A stretch of 50,596 bases of DNA from an uncultured Bacillota bacterium (GTDB lineage: Bacteria > Bacillota > Clostridia > Lachnospirales > Lachnospiraceae): assembly GCA_958352855.1 (NCBI GenBank), contig CATWQE010000016.1, forward strand, positions 1-50,596, written 5' to 3'. Each line of letters starts with the position of its first letter. The first letter of the stretch is position 1. The notes beneath the pieces were generated by a model. It was not told where the DNA came from. It made no database searches and worked only from the letters and a program-made list of their open reading frames with translations. This document shows, one piece after another, positions 8,761 to 18,173 of this stretch. The position numbers were made by a program, and so were the translations under genes.

Positions 8761-8789
8761 TTTGTTTTGATATCGTTTTCTGATATAAT
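8761..8789 (+). promoter_or_regulatory. Extended -10 promoter of the lipoprotein/two-component operon
   Basis: TGATATAAT (8781-8789) is an extended -10 element with a perfect TATAAT. The best -35 at 17-bp spacing is the weak TTTGTT (8761-8766). It lies 36 bp before the start codon at 8825, with GAGGTGATG as the ribosome binding region. Confidence 0.6.
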
Positions 8790-8824
8790 TTATATGATAT
8801 TTACAAATATGAGGTGATGACGAT

Positions 8825-10108
8825 ATGAAGAAGTTTATCTATTCTGCGCTGATTTTTTCCACTGCAGCTTTGTGGTGTTTTTCACTTTCTTCCTGTAAGA
8901 AACAAGAGGAAAGTAATAAGAAAGAAAAGATACGCCTTGAATTTTATAATAGAAAAAGGGAATCTTATGCAGCTTTAGAAACGATAATCAATAAGTTTAA
9001 TAAATCACAGGATGAAATTGAAGTGTTTCAAAACATGAATACCAATGCTGATACAGCTCTTAGAATCGCGGCTGTTGAGGGGAATTTTCCAGATATAGTG
9101 GAATTGGGCGGCTTACAGAGTGTGGAAACTTTTGAATATGTCATGGGAAATTGTCTTGTGCCTTTAGATGAAATGGACTGTGTAAAACAAATAAAAGAAG
9201 AGTATCTGCCCTATTTGCAGTATAATTCCCATATTTATCAAATGCCTTTGGCCATGAGCTTTGAAGGAATCTATGTAAATCGGGAATTGTTTCAGGAAGA
9301 GGGGATAGGGCTTCCTGAAACTTATGAGGAGTTATGCCAGGTTTCTGAGGAAATTTTAAGGAGAGGGAAGATTCCATTTCTGTTTGCAGATAAAGAAGGC
9401 TGGACGATTCATCAGAACTGGGAATGCATTGAAGGGGCAACCAGAGGGAATTTTGAAAGCTTTTGGACAGATGTGGCAGAAGGCCGGACATCTTTTACAG
9501 AAGATGCTATTTGCAGAGGTTCTCTGGAAAAACTAATAGATTTGCATAAATATACTACAGAGGAATACTCTGACTTGAATTATAATGAAGCGCTTGCAAA
9601 GTTTGCAGAAGGCGAAGCGTTTATGATGATACAGGGAAGCTGGGCATATAGAAATATTATGGACATGAATCCGGAAATGAATCTGGAGCTTATTCCTTTT
9701 CCTGTGGATGAAGGTACTCAGCAATTAGTTACCATGTGGATAGACAGCAGCATTGGGATTTCCAGTGACCGTAAATACAGGGAAGAGGCAGAAGAATTTA
9801 TCGAATTTCTTATGCAGCCGGAAAATTTACAGATGTATCTAAATGAAGAAAGCTCACTTAGCAGCTTAAAAAACAGCCAAAATCGTGCGAAATATGCGCC
9901 GCGGGTGCATGAACTGCTGGAAAGTGGTCATGCGGTTATGGATGCGTCCTGGCTTCCTTTGCAGACCAGTGTCATAAGAGATATGGACATTGAGGAATTA
10001 ATGCCGGATGCTGATTCAGAAGAAATAGAAAAATATCTGGATAAATATACAAAAAGTCTGCAAAAGCATAAAGAGCTATATCTGGAAGCAAAGGAGAAGC
10101 GGCAATGA
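8825..10108 (+). CDS. Extracellular solute-binding lipoprotein linked to a two-component system
   Basis: A 427-residue family-1 sugar-binding lipoprotein with signal peptide and lipobox LSSC (Cys24). It is the first gene of a cluster and overlaps the histidine kinase by 4 bp (ATGA), so the two are translationally coupled. The permeases lie several genes later, next to a second binding protein. This suggests that this copy may serve the sensor, presenting ligand to the kinase's extracellular domain, more than transport. That is an inference from gene order; it could also feed the same permeases. Confidence 0.87.
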   Translation: MKKFIYSALIFSTAALWCFSLSSCKKQEESNKKEKIRLEFYNRKRESYAALETIINKFNKSQDEIEVFQNMNTNADTALRIAAVEGNFPDIVELGGLQSVETFEYVMGNCLVPLDEMDCVKQIKEEYLPYLQYNSHIYQMPLAMSFEGIYVNRELFQEEGIGLPETYEELCQVSEEILRRGKIPFLFADKEGWTIHQNWECIEGATRGNFESFWTDVAEGRTSFTEDAICRGSLEKLIDLHKYTTEEYSDLNYNEALAKFAEGEAFMMIQGSWAYRNIMDMNPEMNLELIPFPVDEGTQQLVTMWIDSSIGISSDRKYREEAEEFIEFLMQPENLQMYLNEESSLSSLKNSQNRAKYAPRVHELLESGHAVMDASWLPLQTSVIRDMDIEELMPDADSEEIEKYLDKYTKSLQKHKELYLEAKEKRQ

Positions 10109-11919
10109 AAAAGGCAAAATCAGTGAGAACAATTCAGCAGAAAGTGTTATCAGGAGTTGGTATGCTGTTTGCATGCTCTTTTCTGGCATTTGTTATTTTT
10201 TTTCTGCAAAGTTACAGGCAGGAAGTAGATATAGAACTGGGGCATATGAGAAGCTATAATAGACAGTTGAGTATGGATATTGACCGCGTTGTAGACACCA
10301 CCAGTTCGTTTCGATATCTCCATTTTTCGGATGATAAAATCCGAAATCTATTGTGCAGCGATGATAGTGACATTGACCCGGAGGGACAGAAAAAGACAGA
10401 GAAGGATTTAGAGAAATCTCTGACGCTTCTGGCGGACATGGGAAGGGATGTACTGCGTGCCGCTATTGTGACTAATGACGGGAGAATTTACAAAAGTGTA
10501 GAGGAAATAGAAAATGGCTATATTAAACGGATGAATGTGTTACTGACACAGGAAAAGGGATGGGAAAAGAAGAAAGCGGGATATTTCAGTCCCATACATA
10601 AGGCAACGGTTAATATGGTAGAGCATTACGTGGTTTCCATGGTAAGTCCTATCTGGAATGTAGCGCAGGATGAACCCATTGCAGTGATTTATCTGGATTT
10701 AGATTTTGACAAGCTGAGGAATCAATGGTATACGTCTGCAAAGATGAATCAGAGCTTTTCTTTTATGATTTTATCTGAAAAACAGATGTTGTTTGATTCT
10801 GAGGAAAATCAGAAAAAAGAGAATTATCAAAGACTCACAAAGGAGAGCAAAAATATAATTGAATCAGGAGAAAAAGATAAAATTATAAAAGTACATGGAA
10901 GACTTTGTGTGATTTCGGTGGAACAAAACAAAGATACAGGATGGTATTTTATGCAGTATATGCCTGTATCAAAATTGGCGGGGCGTATTTTAAGTAATAT
11001 GTCAGTGCTGTTGCTTATATTGGCAGGCGTGATTTTTATTACCATCACAGGCAGCTATGTGCTGGCGAAAAATGTGAGCAGTCCTGTGCGGGAATTATCC
11101 CAGTTTATGGGAAAGGTTGCGGACGTGTCAGAAGAAGGAAAAGAAATTGCTTTCTTTTCAAAGAAAGAGACAAAGGCTACAGAAGAAATTGTGCAGATGA
11201 TTGACAGCTATAATGCGATGGCGAAACGTATTAATGACAATATTATCAAGGACTATATTTACAAATTGAATCAGAAACAGACAGAGTTAAAAATGCTGCA
11301 GTTTCAGATTAATCCTCATTTTTTGTATAACGCATTAAATACCATCAGTTCTATTGCCCAACTGCAGGAGGTTGATTATATACCGGAGATTGCCTCAGGA
11401 TTGTCAGATATGTTCCGCTATAATATTGATGGGCGGGAGATTGTAACCTTGCGGGAGGAACTTACACAGACAGAGAATTATATGGGAATCCAGAAGATTC
11501 GCTTTCCGGAACGCTTTTTTGTTGAAATTCTGGTGGAAGAAGAGCTGATGGAGTGTAAGGTGCTTAAATTTATTTTACAGCCCATTGTAGAGAATTCTTA
11601 TAAATATGGTTTTGCAGAAAAGAGGAAAAAGAATATTTTGCGTATTCACAGCTATCGGGATGAAAGCAACATCATTATTGTGATAGAAGATAACGGGGCA
11701 GGAATTGAAGAAAATAAAGTAAAAAAAATAAATGAAGCGCTGGCTGGAGAGCGGGGATTTGAAACAGCAGCAGGAATTGGCATCCGTAATGTAAATGCCA
11801 GAATTAAAAACTATTATGGAGAAGATTGTGGAGTACACTTGGAGAGCGAACCTGGTAATTTTACCAGAGTGTATCTGAAAATACGGGAATTGCCGTTTGG
11901 AGAAAAGGGAGAGGTGTAG
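10105..11919 (+). CDS. Sensor histidine kinase, YesM/LytS-like family
   Basis: A 604-residue membrane kinase. Segments: transmembrane helix about 14-36, a large extracellular dCache-like region about 37-295, a second transmembrane helix about 297-320, a HAMP region about 320-375, a His_kinase domain with QFQINPHFLYNALNTIS (phospho-accepting His405), and a GHKL ATPase domain with EDNGAGI and GIGIRNVNARI. This architecture is typical of YesM-type kinases that control sugar uptake. It is coupled to the preceding lipoprotein and followed one base later by its response regulator. The signal is probably the extracellular sugar, directly or through the lipoprotein. Confidence 0.95.
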   Translation: MKKAKSVRTIQQKVLSGVGMLFACSFLAFVIFFLQSYRQEVDIELGHMRSYNRQLSMDIDRVVDTTSSFRYLHFSDDKIRNLLCSDDSDIDPEGQKKTEKDLEKSLTLLADMGRDVLRAAIVTNDGRIYKSVEEIENGYIKRMNVLLTQEKGWEKKKAGYFSPIHKATVNMVEHYVVSMVSPIWNVAQDEPIAVIYLDLDFDKLRNQWYTSAKMNQSFSFMILSEKQMLFDSEENQKKENYQRLTKESKNIIESGEKDKIIKVHGRLCVISVEQNKDTGWYFMQYMPVSKLAGRILSNMSVLLLILAGVIFITITGSYVLAKNVSSPVRELSQFMGKVADVSEEGKEIAFFSKKETKATEEIVQMIDSYNAMAKRINDNIIKDYIYKLNQKQTELKMLQFQINPHFLYNALNTISSIAQLQEVDYIPEIASGLSDMFRYNIDGREIVTLREELTQTENYMGIQKIRFPERFFVEILVEEELMECKVLKFILQPIVENSYKYGFAEKRKKNILRIHSYRDESNIIIVIEDNGAGIEENKVKKINEALAGERGFETAAGIGIRNVNARIKNYYGEDCGVHLESEPGNFTRVYLKIRELPFGEKGEV

Positions 11920-11920
11920 T

Positions 11921-13450
11921 ATGCGTATTATTGTTGCGGACGATGAATATTTTGCCAGAAAAGCTTTAGTAAAAAGCATTGGACAATTAGAGGAAGAAAT
12001 CGAACTTTACGAAGCAGAAGACGGAACAGAGGTCATGGAACTTTTAGAAGCAGGGGGAGCGGATTTAGTAGTAACCGATATCAGGATGCCGGATATGGAC
12101 GGGCTGGAGGTTGCAAAGAACATCCAGGCAAGATTTCCGGATGTTAGCGTTATTATTGAAAGCGGATATGCTGATTTTGGTTACGCGACAAGCGCTCTTC
12201 GCTATGGTGTGAAGGATTATCTGACAAAACCTGTGAAAAGAGAAGAATTGGAGAAAGCTATCCAAAGAGTGAAGGAAGAACGAAAAAAAATAAAACAGAA
12301 GATTGAAAACCAGATTGTAGCCAGAAGAGGACAATTTATGAATTTCTCTCATATTCTGGAAAACGAAGTAGTTGCAAATGAAATCTTACAGGACTTTTTT
12401 GAAAAGATAAAGCATGGCTCCTGGTATCTTCTGACTGTTCAAAGTGAGAGAAAACAGATTTCGAAAGAAGAAATCCAGAAGCTTCAGGAGATTTTTGGAA
12501 GAGAATCAAAAATTTGTATTGCATATTTTTATCCTAAGAATGAGTTTATTTTGGTTATGGAGGCGGAAGAGAAAAACCGTTTTCCAGAAGCTCTTCTTAG
12601 AAAAAAGCTGGTAGAGTGTTGGAACAAAGCAGGGACAAGATGTCATGCCGGCATAAGCCAGTGTCATGAAGCAACAGCAGAATGTGTGAAGGAGACTGCA
12701 AAGGCATACAGAGAGGCTGTATATGCTATCAATCAAAGGCTTTTATATCCTGAAAATCAAATTTATTATTATGAGGCAGAAGTGAATGTGGTACAGCTTT
12801 TTTCTCAGGCAGAGGAGAGGGAACTGGAAAAGAGTCTTATGGAAAACAAAAGTTCAGGAGCGGTACAATTAACGCTGAATTTTTTAAAACGGTGTGAAAA
12901 TAACAGAGATATTAGTATCTATTCTCTTTTTACATCACTTATCCAACTTATGAATGTCATTAATAAAGTATATAGCATGAAAAAGAAGAAAAATAATACA
13001 GAGGAGAATAAAAGTTCCTATCTGTTGTTTAACTTTAAGACAGATTTATATAGTTTTTATTCTATGGAAGAATTAAAAGAGTATATGAAAGAACTTATTC
13101 TTCACGTATCAGAAGAACCGGAACAGAAGTCATCGATTGTTAAAGACCTGTTGCAATATCTGGAATGGAATTATCAATATGACATTACTGTGAATGAACT
13201 GGCCGCGCATAAATATTTTGTGAATCCCAGTTATTTAAGCAGATTGTTTAAATCAGAAACGGGAATGACATTTTCTAAGTATCTCAAAGAACTGCGTATG
13301 AAGAAAGCGGCGGAGCTGTTAAAGGAAAGTGAGTTAAAAATCGGGGATGTGGCTTGTTGTGTGGGCTATAATGACGTTTCTTACTTTATACAAACATTTA
13401 AAAAGCAGTATTCTATGACGCCGGAGCAATTTAAAAATTCTGAGAAGTAG
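11921..13450 (+). CDS. AraC-type response regulator (YesN family)
   Basis: A 509-residue regulator: an N-terminal receiver domain with acidic pocket Asp7/Asp8, phospho-acceptor Asp53 in VVTDIRMPDMDG and a conserved KP turn (LTKPVKRE), a middle linker region of about 270 residues, and a C-terminal AraC double helix-turn-helix (about 410-509, ending with VGYNDVSYFIQTFKKQYSMTPEQF). The ATG at 11921 follows GGGAGAGGTG; an in-frame start at 11897 lies inside the kinase gene. It is probably phosphorylated by the preceding kinase and activates the binding-protein/permease operon downstream, whose promoter has a poor -35. Confidence 0.95.
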   Translation: MRIIVADDEYFARKALVKSIGQLEEEIELYEAEDGTEVMELLEAGGADLVVTDIRMPDMDGLEVAKNIQARFPDVSVIIESGYADFGYATSALRYGVKDYLTKPVKREELEKAIQRVKEERKKIKQKIENQIVARRGQFMNFSHILENEVVANEILQDFFEKIKHGSWYLLTVQSERKQISKEEIQKLQEIFGRESKICIAYFYPKNEFILVMEAEEKNRFPEALLRKKLVECWNKAGTRCHAGISQCHEATAECVKETAKAYREAVYAINQRLLYPENQIYYYEAEVNVVQLFSQAEERELEKSLMENKSSGAVQLTLNFLKRCENNRDISIYSLFTSLIQLMNVINKVYSMKKKKNNTEENKSSYLLFNFKTDLYSFYSMEELKEYMKELILHVSEEPEQKSSIVKDLLQYLEWNYQYDITVNELAAHKYFVNPSYLSRLFKSETGMTFSKYLKELRMKKAAELLKESELKIGDVACCVGYNDVSYFIQTFKKQYSMTPEQFKNSEK

Positions 13451-13499
13451 CAGGGCAAGACAGGTCAGAAATTTCTTATTGTGCATATCAGATAATTTA

Positions 13500-13528
13500 T
13501 ATGAAGAAAAATGGTTTTTTCTTATAAT
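13500..13528 (+). promoter_or_regulatory. Probable activator-dependent promoter of the second lipoprotein/permease operon
   Basis: A perfect TATAAT (13523-13528) has no recognisable -35 at 16-18 bp (TATGAA at 13500-13505). A good -10 with a poor -35 fits activation by the AraC-type regulator encoded just upstream. The transcript would start about 50 bp before the start codon at 13584. Confidence 0.45.
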
Positions 13529-13583
13529 GAATACCAGAAAACATCTCCGGGGACGAGATAAAAGAGAAAGGAAGGGTAAAATT

Positions 13584-14900
13584 ATGAAAAAACTTTTAGC
13601 ACTTTTACTAACAGGAACAATGGCATTTTCACTGGCAGCCTGCGGAGGCTCCTCTGATGGCGGTTCTTCAGAAAAAGACAGTGCGAAAACAGAAGGCAAG
13701 TCAGATGGTAAAACCCTCCGTCTGGTAAATGGTAAAATTGAGGTAGATAAACAGTTAAAGAAGCTGGCAGAACTGTACAAAGAAGAGACAGGCGTTACTG
13801 TAGAAATCGAATCCATGGGTGGTGGTGTTGATATCCAGGGTACTCTGAAAGGCTATTATCAGGCAAATAACATGCCGGACATCTTTGTAAATGGCGCGAT
13901 TCCTGATTTTGAAAACTGGGAAGGCAAATTAGTGGACATGTCTGACGAAGCGTGGGTGGCAGATACGGACGCGGCCTACGTTGATGAAGAATATGGAACC
14001 ATTGGTTTTCCATATACAGTGGAAGCAGTTGGACTTACCTATAATGCTGATGTTCTGAAAAAAGCAGGTGTTGATCCGGCATCCATTACAAGTCCAGAGG
14101 CAATGAAAAAAGCTTTTGAAACATTAGATGCTAAAAAAGATGAATTAGGTCTGACTGCAGTTGTGGGTTACTGTGCAGAGGCAGCCAATCTTTACTGGTC
14201 AACCGGTAACCACATTTTTGGAACTTATCTTGACTCTGGTCTGAAACGTGATGATACTACCTACATTGACATGTTAATGGATGGAGGAAAGGTTGATGAA
14301 GAGCGTCTTACAAACTTTGCAGATATGATTGCGCTGTTCAATGAATATTCTGACCCGGCGCTTTTGGTATCCGGTACTTATGACCAGCAGATTTTGAACT
14401 TTGCTTCTGGTAAATATGCATTTGTTACACAGGGCTCCTGGATTGGCGCTACTATGACAGACGCAGACAAAGATGCTTATAAAGCAGCAGGGAACTTTGA
14501 AGTAGGTATGGTTCCATATGCATTTGAAGATGGACAGGATACGATTTTAACAAACTCTCCTTCCTGGTGGTCTATTTATAATGAAGGAAATGTAGAAGAA
14601 GCGAAAGCCTTCTTACAGTGGTGTTCAGAAGACTCAGCACAGCAGATTCTGGTAGAAGAAGCTGGATTTATCAGCCCTTTCAAATCCTGTAAATATCTTG
14701 CAAATGACCCATTTGCACAGACTATTGCAGACTGGCAGGCAGCAGACAAAACATCTGCATGGCACTGGCTGTACATGAAAGAGGGACTTGCTCAGAACTA
14801 CACAGGACAGGTATTTAGTGATTTTGCAGCAGGAAACCTGGACAAAGACGGTTTCGTAAAAACTTTATCACAGGTTATTCAGAGTGCATACGCAAACTAA
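13584..14900 (+). CDS. Sugar ABC transporter substrate-binding lipoprotein
   Basis: A 438-residue family-1 binding protein with signal peptide and lipobox SLAAC (Cys20), followed by a Gly/Ser-rich tether. I use the ATG at 13584, which has AAAGGAAGG before it and gives a normal signal peptide; the in-frame ATG 35 codons earlier would block recognition of it. It is followed by a stable hairpin and two permeases, so it is the transport binding protein of this system. The substrate is unknown, and no glycosidase is encoded beside it to give a hint. Confidence 0.9.
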   Translation: MKKLLALLLTGTMAFSLAACGGSSDGGSSEKDSAKTEGKSDGKTLRLVNGKIEVDKQLKKLAELYKEETGVTVEIESMGGGVDIQGTLKGYYQANNMPDIFVNGAIPDFENWEGKLVDMSDEAWVADTDAAYVDEEYGTIGFPYTVEAVGLTYNADVLKKAGVDPASITSPEAMKKAFETLDAKKDELGLTAVVGYCAEAANLYWSTGNHIFGTYLDSGLKRDDTTYIDMLMDGGKVDEERLTNFADMIALFNEYSDPALLVSGTYDQQILNFASGKYAFVTQGSWIGATMTDADKDAYKAAGNFEVGMVPYAFEDGQDTILTNSPSWWSIYNEGNVEEAKAFLQWCSEDSAQQILVEEAGFISPFKSCKYLANDPFAQTIADWQAADKTSAWHWLYMKEGLAQNYTGQVFSDFAAGNLDKDGFVKTLSQVIQSAYAN

Positions 14901-14916
14901 ACGATACAGCATCATG

Positions 14917-14960
14917 GAATTCAGGCGGGTACGGTTTATGACCGTTGTCCGCTTAAATTC
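14917..14960 (+). other. Intercistronic hairpin between binding protein and permeases
   Basis: An imperfect inverted repeat pairs GAATT, GCGG and ACGGT on the left with ACCGT, CCGC and AAATTC on the right, around a short loop (TTATG). There is no T-run, so it is not a classical terminator. Such hairpins after a binding-protein gene, as after malE, usually protect the upstream mRNA and lower permease expression relative to the lipoprotein. Confidence 0.7.
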
Positions 14961-14993
14961 TTTCGTAAGGTTTGTGAAAGGAGGAGCAAGTAT

Positions 14994-16064
14994 ATGCAAA
15001 ATGAAAATACTGCCGGAAGAAAGGGGATTTCACTGATTCTTTTGATTGGTGGAATTGCATTGTTAGCCAGTGCTTTGGTACTGGATTTTATGGGAAGTGA
15101 AATGACGTTTAGAGGAGCTATGTTGATTCTTGGGGCGTTAGCTGTTATGGCTGGATGTTATTTTTTCCCAACAACAAAACATCACCGTAAAATCATTAAT
15201 GTGTTGTTTTTATTTCCACTGTTATTTACTTTTGGTGTGACAGTTATTATTCCGTTGGTGCTTGGATTTTTTTATTCTATGACGAACTGGAATGGAATTG
15301 AATTTACAGAGTTTGTAGGCATCAGCAATTATGTGAGCATGTTCAAAGAGCCAGGGTTTGTGTGGTCTACCTTGATTACCATACTTTTTGTAGTATTTAA
15401 TATGATTCTGGTAAACCTGGTTGGTTTCCTTCTGGCGCTGCTTTGTACATCAAAGCTGAAAGGAATTGGTTTTTTCCGCGCGTCCTATTTCCTGCCAAAC
15501 CTCATTGGAGGTATTGTACTTGGTTATATCTGGCAGTTTGTATTTAATAATGTTCTGACCCAGATTACCATGAAATTAACAGGAAATCAGAACTCTGTGC
15601 TTTCTACAACAAAAACAGCTTTTATGGCAATTATTATTGTATATGTATGGCAATATGCCGGTTATATTATGCTGATTTATATCACTGGTCTTACGCAGGT
15701 TCCAAAAGATGTGCTGGAAGCATCTCAGATTGACGGAGCCAGCAGAATTGCCACTTTGTTTAAGATTAAAATTCCTATGATTGCTTCTACTATCACGATT
15801 TGTACCTTCCTGACTCTGACTTCTGCATTTAAGCAGTTTGATGTCAATATGGCTTTGACCAATGGTACTGGCTCTGTGGCAGATTTCATGGGACAGTATC
15901 TGACCAATGGTACACAGATGCTGGCGCTTAATATTTATAATACCGCGATTTCTAAGAACAGTTATGCGCTTGGACAGGCAAAAGCAGTATTTTTCTTTAT
16001 TATACTTGCCTGTGTATCTTTGATTCAGGTTCGTATTTCCAATAAGAAGGAGGTTGAAATGTAA
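14994..16064 (+). CDS. Sugar ABC transporter permease with extra N-terminal membrane segments
   Basis: A 356-residue permease, about 60 residues longer than the usual MalF-type partner in this window. The extra part (residues 10-55) holds two hydrophobic segments ahead of the standard six. The EAA loop is KDVLEASQIDGASRIATLFK. The ribosome binding site AAAGGAGG lies shortly before ATG 14994. It overlaps the next permease by one base (TAATG), indicating coupled translation. Confidence 0.92.
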   Translation: MQNENTAGRKGISLILLIGGIALLASALVLDFMGSEMTFRGAMLILGALAVMAGCYFFPTTKHHRKIINVLFLFPLLFTFGVTVIIPLVLGFFYSMTNWNGIEFTEFVGISNYVSMFKEPGFVWSTLITILFVVFNMILVNLVGFLLALLCTSKLKGIGFFRASYFLPNLIGGIVLGYIWQFVFNNVLTQITMKLTGNQNSVLSTTKTAFMAIIIVYVWQYAGYIMLIYITGLTQVPKDVLEASQIDGASRIATLFKIKIPMIASTITICTFLTLTSAFKQFDVNMALTNGTGSVADFMGQYLTNGTQMLALNIYNTAISKNSYALGQAKAVFFFIILACVSLIQVRISNKKEVEM

Positions 16065-16924
16065 TGAAAAAGAAAAAAGTAATTACCGTAGTTCTTACCA
16101 TTGTAGGAATTCTGGTGGCTATGTATACCCTCTTCCCCTTCTATCTGGTTGTTATGAATGCTTTTAAAAACGCAAATGGTATTGTTGCAAATCCAGTGGC
16201 ATTTGAAGGAATGAGTTTTTCTCAGTTGTTATCCAATCTGTCCAATGTTATTAATAATTCAAATTTTAACTATTGGCATGCATTTGGCACCTCTCTCATT
16301 ATTACTGTAGTTTCTCTGGCACTTCTGGCGCTTTTTGGAAGTATGGCGGCCTGGGTTATCTGCAGAAATAAAACAAGATGGTCTACTGCGATTTACATGG
16401 TTTTTATTGCATCTATGATTATTCCTTTTCAGGTAGTTATGCTTCCGCTGATTTCTACCTTCCGCGATGTAGGAGACTTTGTTGGAATTTCCATGTTGCA
16501 GTCCATTCCTGGAATTGTTTTTGCCTATTGCGGATTTGGCGGCGCTATGACAGTGTTTATTCTGACTGGTTTCATTAAAAATATTCCATATGAACTGGAA
16601 GAAGCGGCAAGTATTGACGGATGCGCTCCGGAAGGGGTGTTCTTCCGCATTATTTTCCCGTTACTGAAACCAGTTATTATGACTGTTACGATTTTAAATG
16701 GTATGTGGATTTGGAATGACTATCTGCTTCCATCTCTGATGCTGGGACAGAATGGTAAGGTAAAAACCCTTCCGGTAGCTGTACAGGCTTTTGTAGGTTC
16801 CTATGTAAAACAGTGGGATTTAATCCTGACAGCAGCGCTTCTGGCTATTATTCCTATGATTATTGTGTTCCTTATTGGACAGAAGCAGATTATGAACGGT
16901 ATGGTTGAAGGTGCAATTAAATAA
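16064..16924 (+). CDS. Sugar ABC transporter permease (MalG type)
   Basis: A 286-residue permease with six hydrophobic segments and the EAA loop YELEEAASIDGCAPEGVFF. It starts within the stop codon of the preceding permease, with which it forms the channel. No ATPase gene follows. Its last 8 bases overlap the end of the convergent peptidase gene on the other strand, leaving no room for a dedicated terminator. Confidence 0.92.
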   Translation: MKKKKVITVVLTIVGILVAMYTLFPFYLVVMNAFKNANGIVANPVAFEGMSFSQLLSNLSNVINNSNFNYWHAFGTSLIITVVSLALLALFGSMAAWVICRNKTRWSTAIYMVFIASMIIPFQVVMLPLISTFRDVGDFVGISMLQSIPGIVFAYCGFGGAMTVFILTGFIKNIPYELEEAASIDGCAPEGVFFRIIFPLLKPVIMTVTILNGMWIWNDYLLPSLMLGQNGKVKTLPVAVQAFVGSYVKQWDLILTAALLAIIPMIIVFLIGQKQIMNGMVEGAIK

Positions 16925-17966
16925 TTTCCTTCAAATATTTTTCTAAATACGGGCGAAGTCCATAACGGGTTTCGCCCGTATAACCTTTTACAGTATCTGC
17001 AGCCACCATGGAGTTTAATACAGCTTCTTCTTCCGCTTCAATGGCGGCCCGGAATGCCAGCTCCATGTTGTTTTCACTTAAAAAGGAGAAAGTTTGAAAA
17101 TCCGTATCAGATTCTAATACGTTTGCTGTGGAAAAACCAAGCATCACATCTCCGCTGCCATGTCCCACCCGGGAGCCGGTTCTGCCAAGACCAATACCAA
17201 GACGTTTTAAAATCCGGTGGAGCTGGCGGTTGGAAAGGGGCAGATCTGTGGCTAAAACGGACATAATAGAGCCTTTGTCCTGAGACGCGGCTTCGATTTC
17301 CTTATAAACCTTTTCTCCCAAAGGAAAACCGTTTACTTCTAAATCCCTGGTTCTTCCGAAGTTAGACTGAACTAAAATTCCCAGTGTATACCAGGTATCA
17401 CCGATTTTCAGCTTTCTGGAAGCAGAGCCAATACCTCCTTTGAAACCAAAACAAATGGTGCCTTTTCCGGCGCCGATATCTCCCTGGGAAAAATTCTGGG
17501 AGGCAGTTTTTATAGCTTGCAGAACATGAGAGGGCTTCACAGCTCTTTTTTTGATGTTATTAAGATGACAGTCATTGCATTCTCCTACCACTGGATTAAA
17601 GGAGTGGATAGGAACCTGTTCTTGTTCGCATCTGGACACCATATAGTCTACAAGCCCTTCCTGTACAAGCCCTACATTTAGGGTATTGGTAAGGGCAATA
17701 GGAGATTCCAGGCTTCCCAGTTCGTTTATTTGCAGCAGTCCGGTGGACTTGCCAAAGCCATTTAAAACATAGCTGGAGGCTATGAGTTTTTTCTGAAAAA
17801 TATTTTCGCTTGATGGAAGAATAACCGTTACGCCGGTTTTAGAATCCAAAGTGTCAATAGTGCAGTGACCTACCGTTACACCAGCTACGTCCGTAATAGC
17901 ATTGCGGGAGCCACAGGGAAAAGTTCCGATTTGAATTCCGTAGTCGCGAATACGAGTTTTGTTCAT
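16917..17966 (-). CDS. P1-family (S58) peptidase, DmpA/L-aminopeptidase type
   Basis: A 349-residue N-terminal-nucleophile hydrolase of MEROPS family S58. These enzymes cleave themselves in two and then act as aminopeptidases, D-esterases or beta-peptidases. The predicted cleavage site is Gly232-Ser233 in DKGSIMSVLATDLPL, which frees Ser233 as nucleophile. The C-terminal part has GLGRTGSRVGHGSGD, and the N-terminus has the family's ITDVAGVTVGH. I start at ATG 17966, preceded by AAAGGA; the open frame continues 37 codons upstream without a good site. No signal peptide is seen, so it is probably cytoplasmic. The physiological substrate is unknown. Confidence 0.9.
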   Translation of the reverse strand: MNKTRIRDYGIQIGTFPCGSRNAITDVAGVTVGHCTIDTLDSKTGVTVILPSSENIFQKKLIASSYVLNGFGKSTGLLQINELGSLESPIALTNTLNVGLVQEGLVDYMVSRCEQEQVPIHSFNPVVGECNDCHLNNIKKRAVKPSHVLQAIKTASQNFSQGDIGAGKGTICFGFKGGIGSASRKLKIGDTWYTLGILVQSNFGRTRDLEVNGFPLGEKVYKEIEAASQDKGSIMSVLATDLPLSNRQLHRILKRLGIGLGRTGSRVGHGSGDVMLGFSTANVLESDTDFQTFSFLSENNMELAFRAAIEAEEEAVLNSMVAADTVKGYTGETRYGLRPYLEKYLKEII

Positions 17967-18101
17967 AGTTGAAAATCCTTTCTGATAATTTTTATGTCTG
18001 TGACATAGTATCTCATGTGATTTTGATGGTAACATAAAGAAGCAATGGGGGCAATAATATATGGGGAAAATGACCAAAAAGAAAAACCAGGTAGAAATAG
18101 C

Positions 18102-18130
18102 TTGTAAAATACAACGGAATTGAGTACAAT
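18102..18130 (+). promoter_or_regulatory. Promoter of the purine permease
   Basis: TTGTAA (18102-18107) and TACAAT (18125-18130) with a 17-bp spacer. The leader to the ATG at 18174 is only about 35 bases, too short for a purine riboswitch, and no such motif is visible in 17967-18173. Confidence 0.6.
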
Positions 18131-18173
18131 AGAATCTGTTATTTTACAACAAATGAAAACGGAGGAGACAAAA

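Noticed and set aside
17967..18173. Purine riboswitch before the purine permease
   Set aside because: No purine-riboswitch core is visible and the mapped promoter leaves only about 35 bases of leader.
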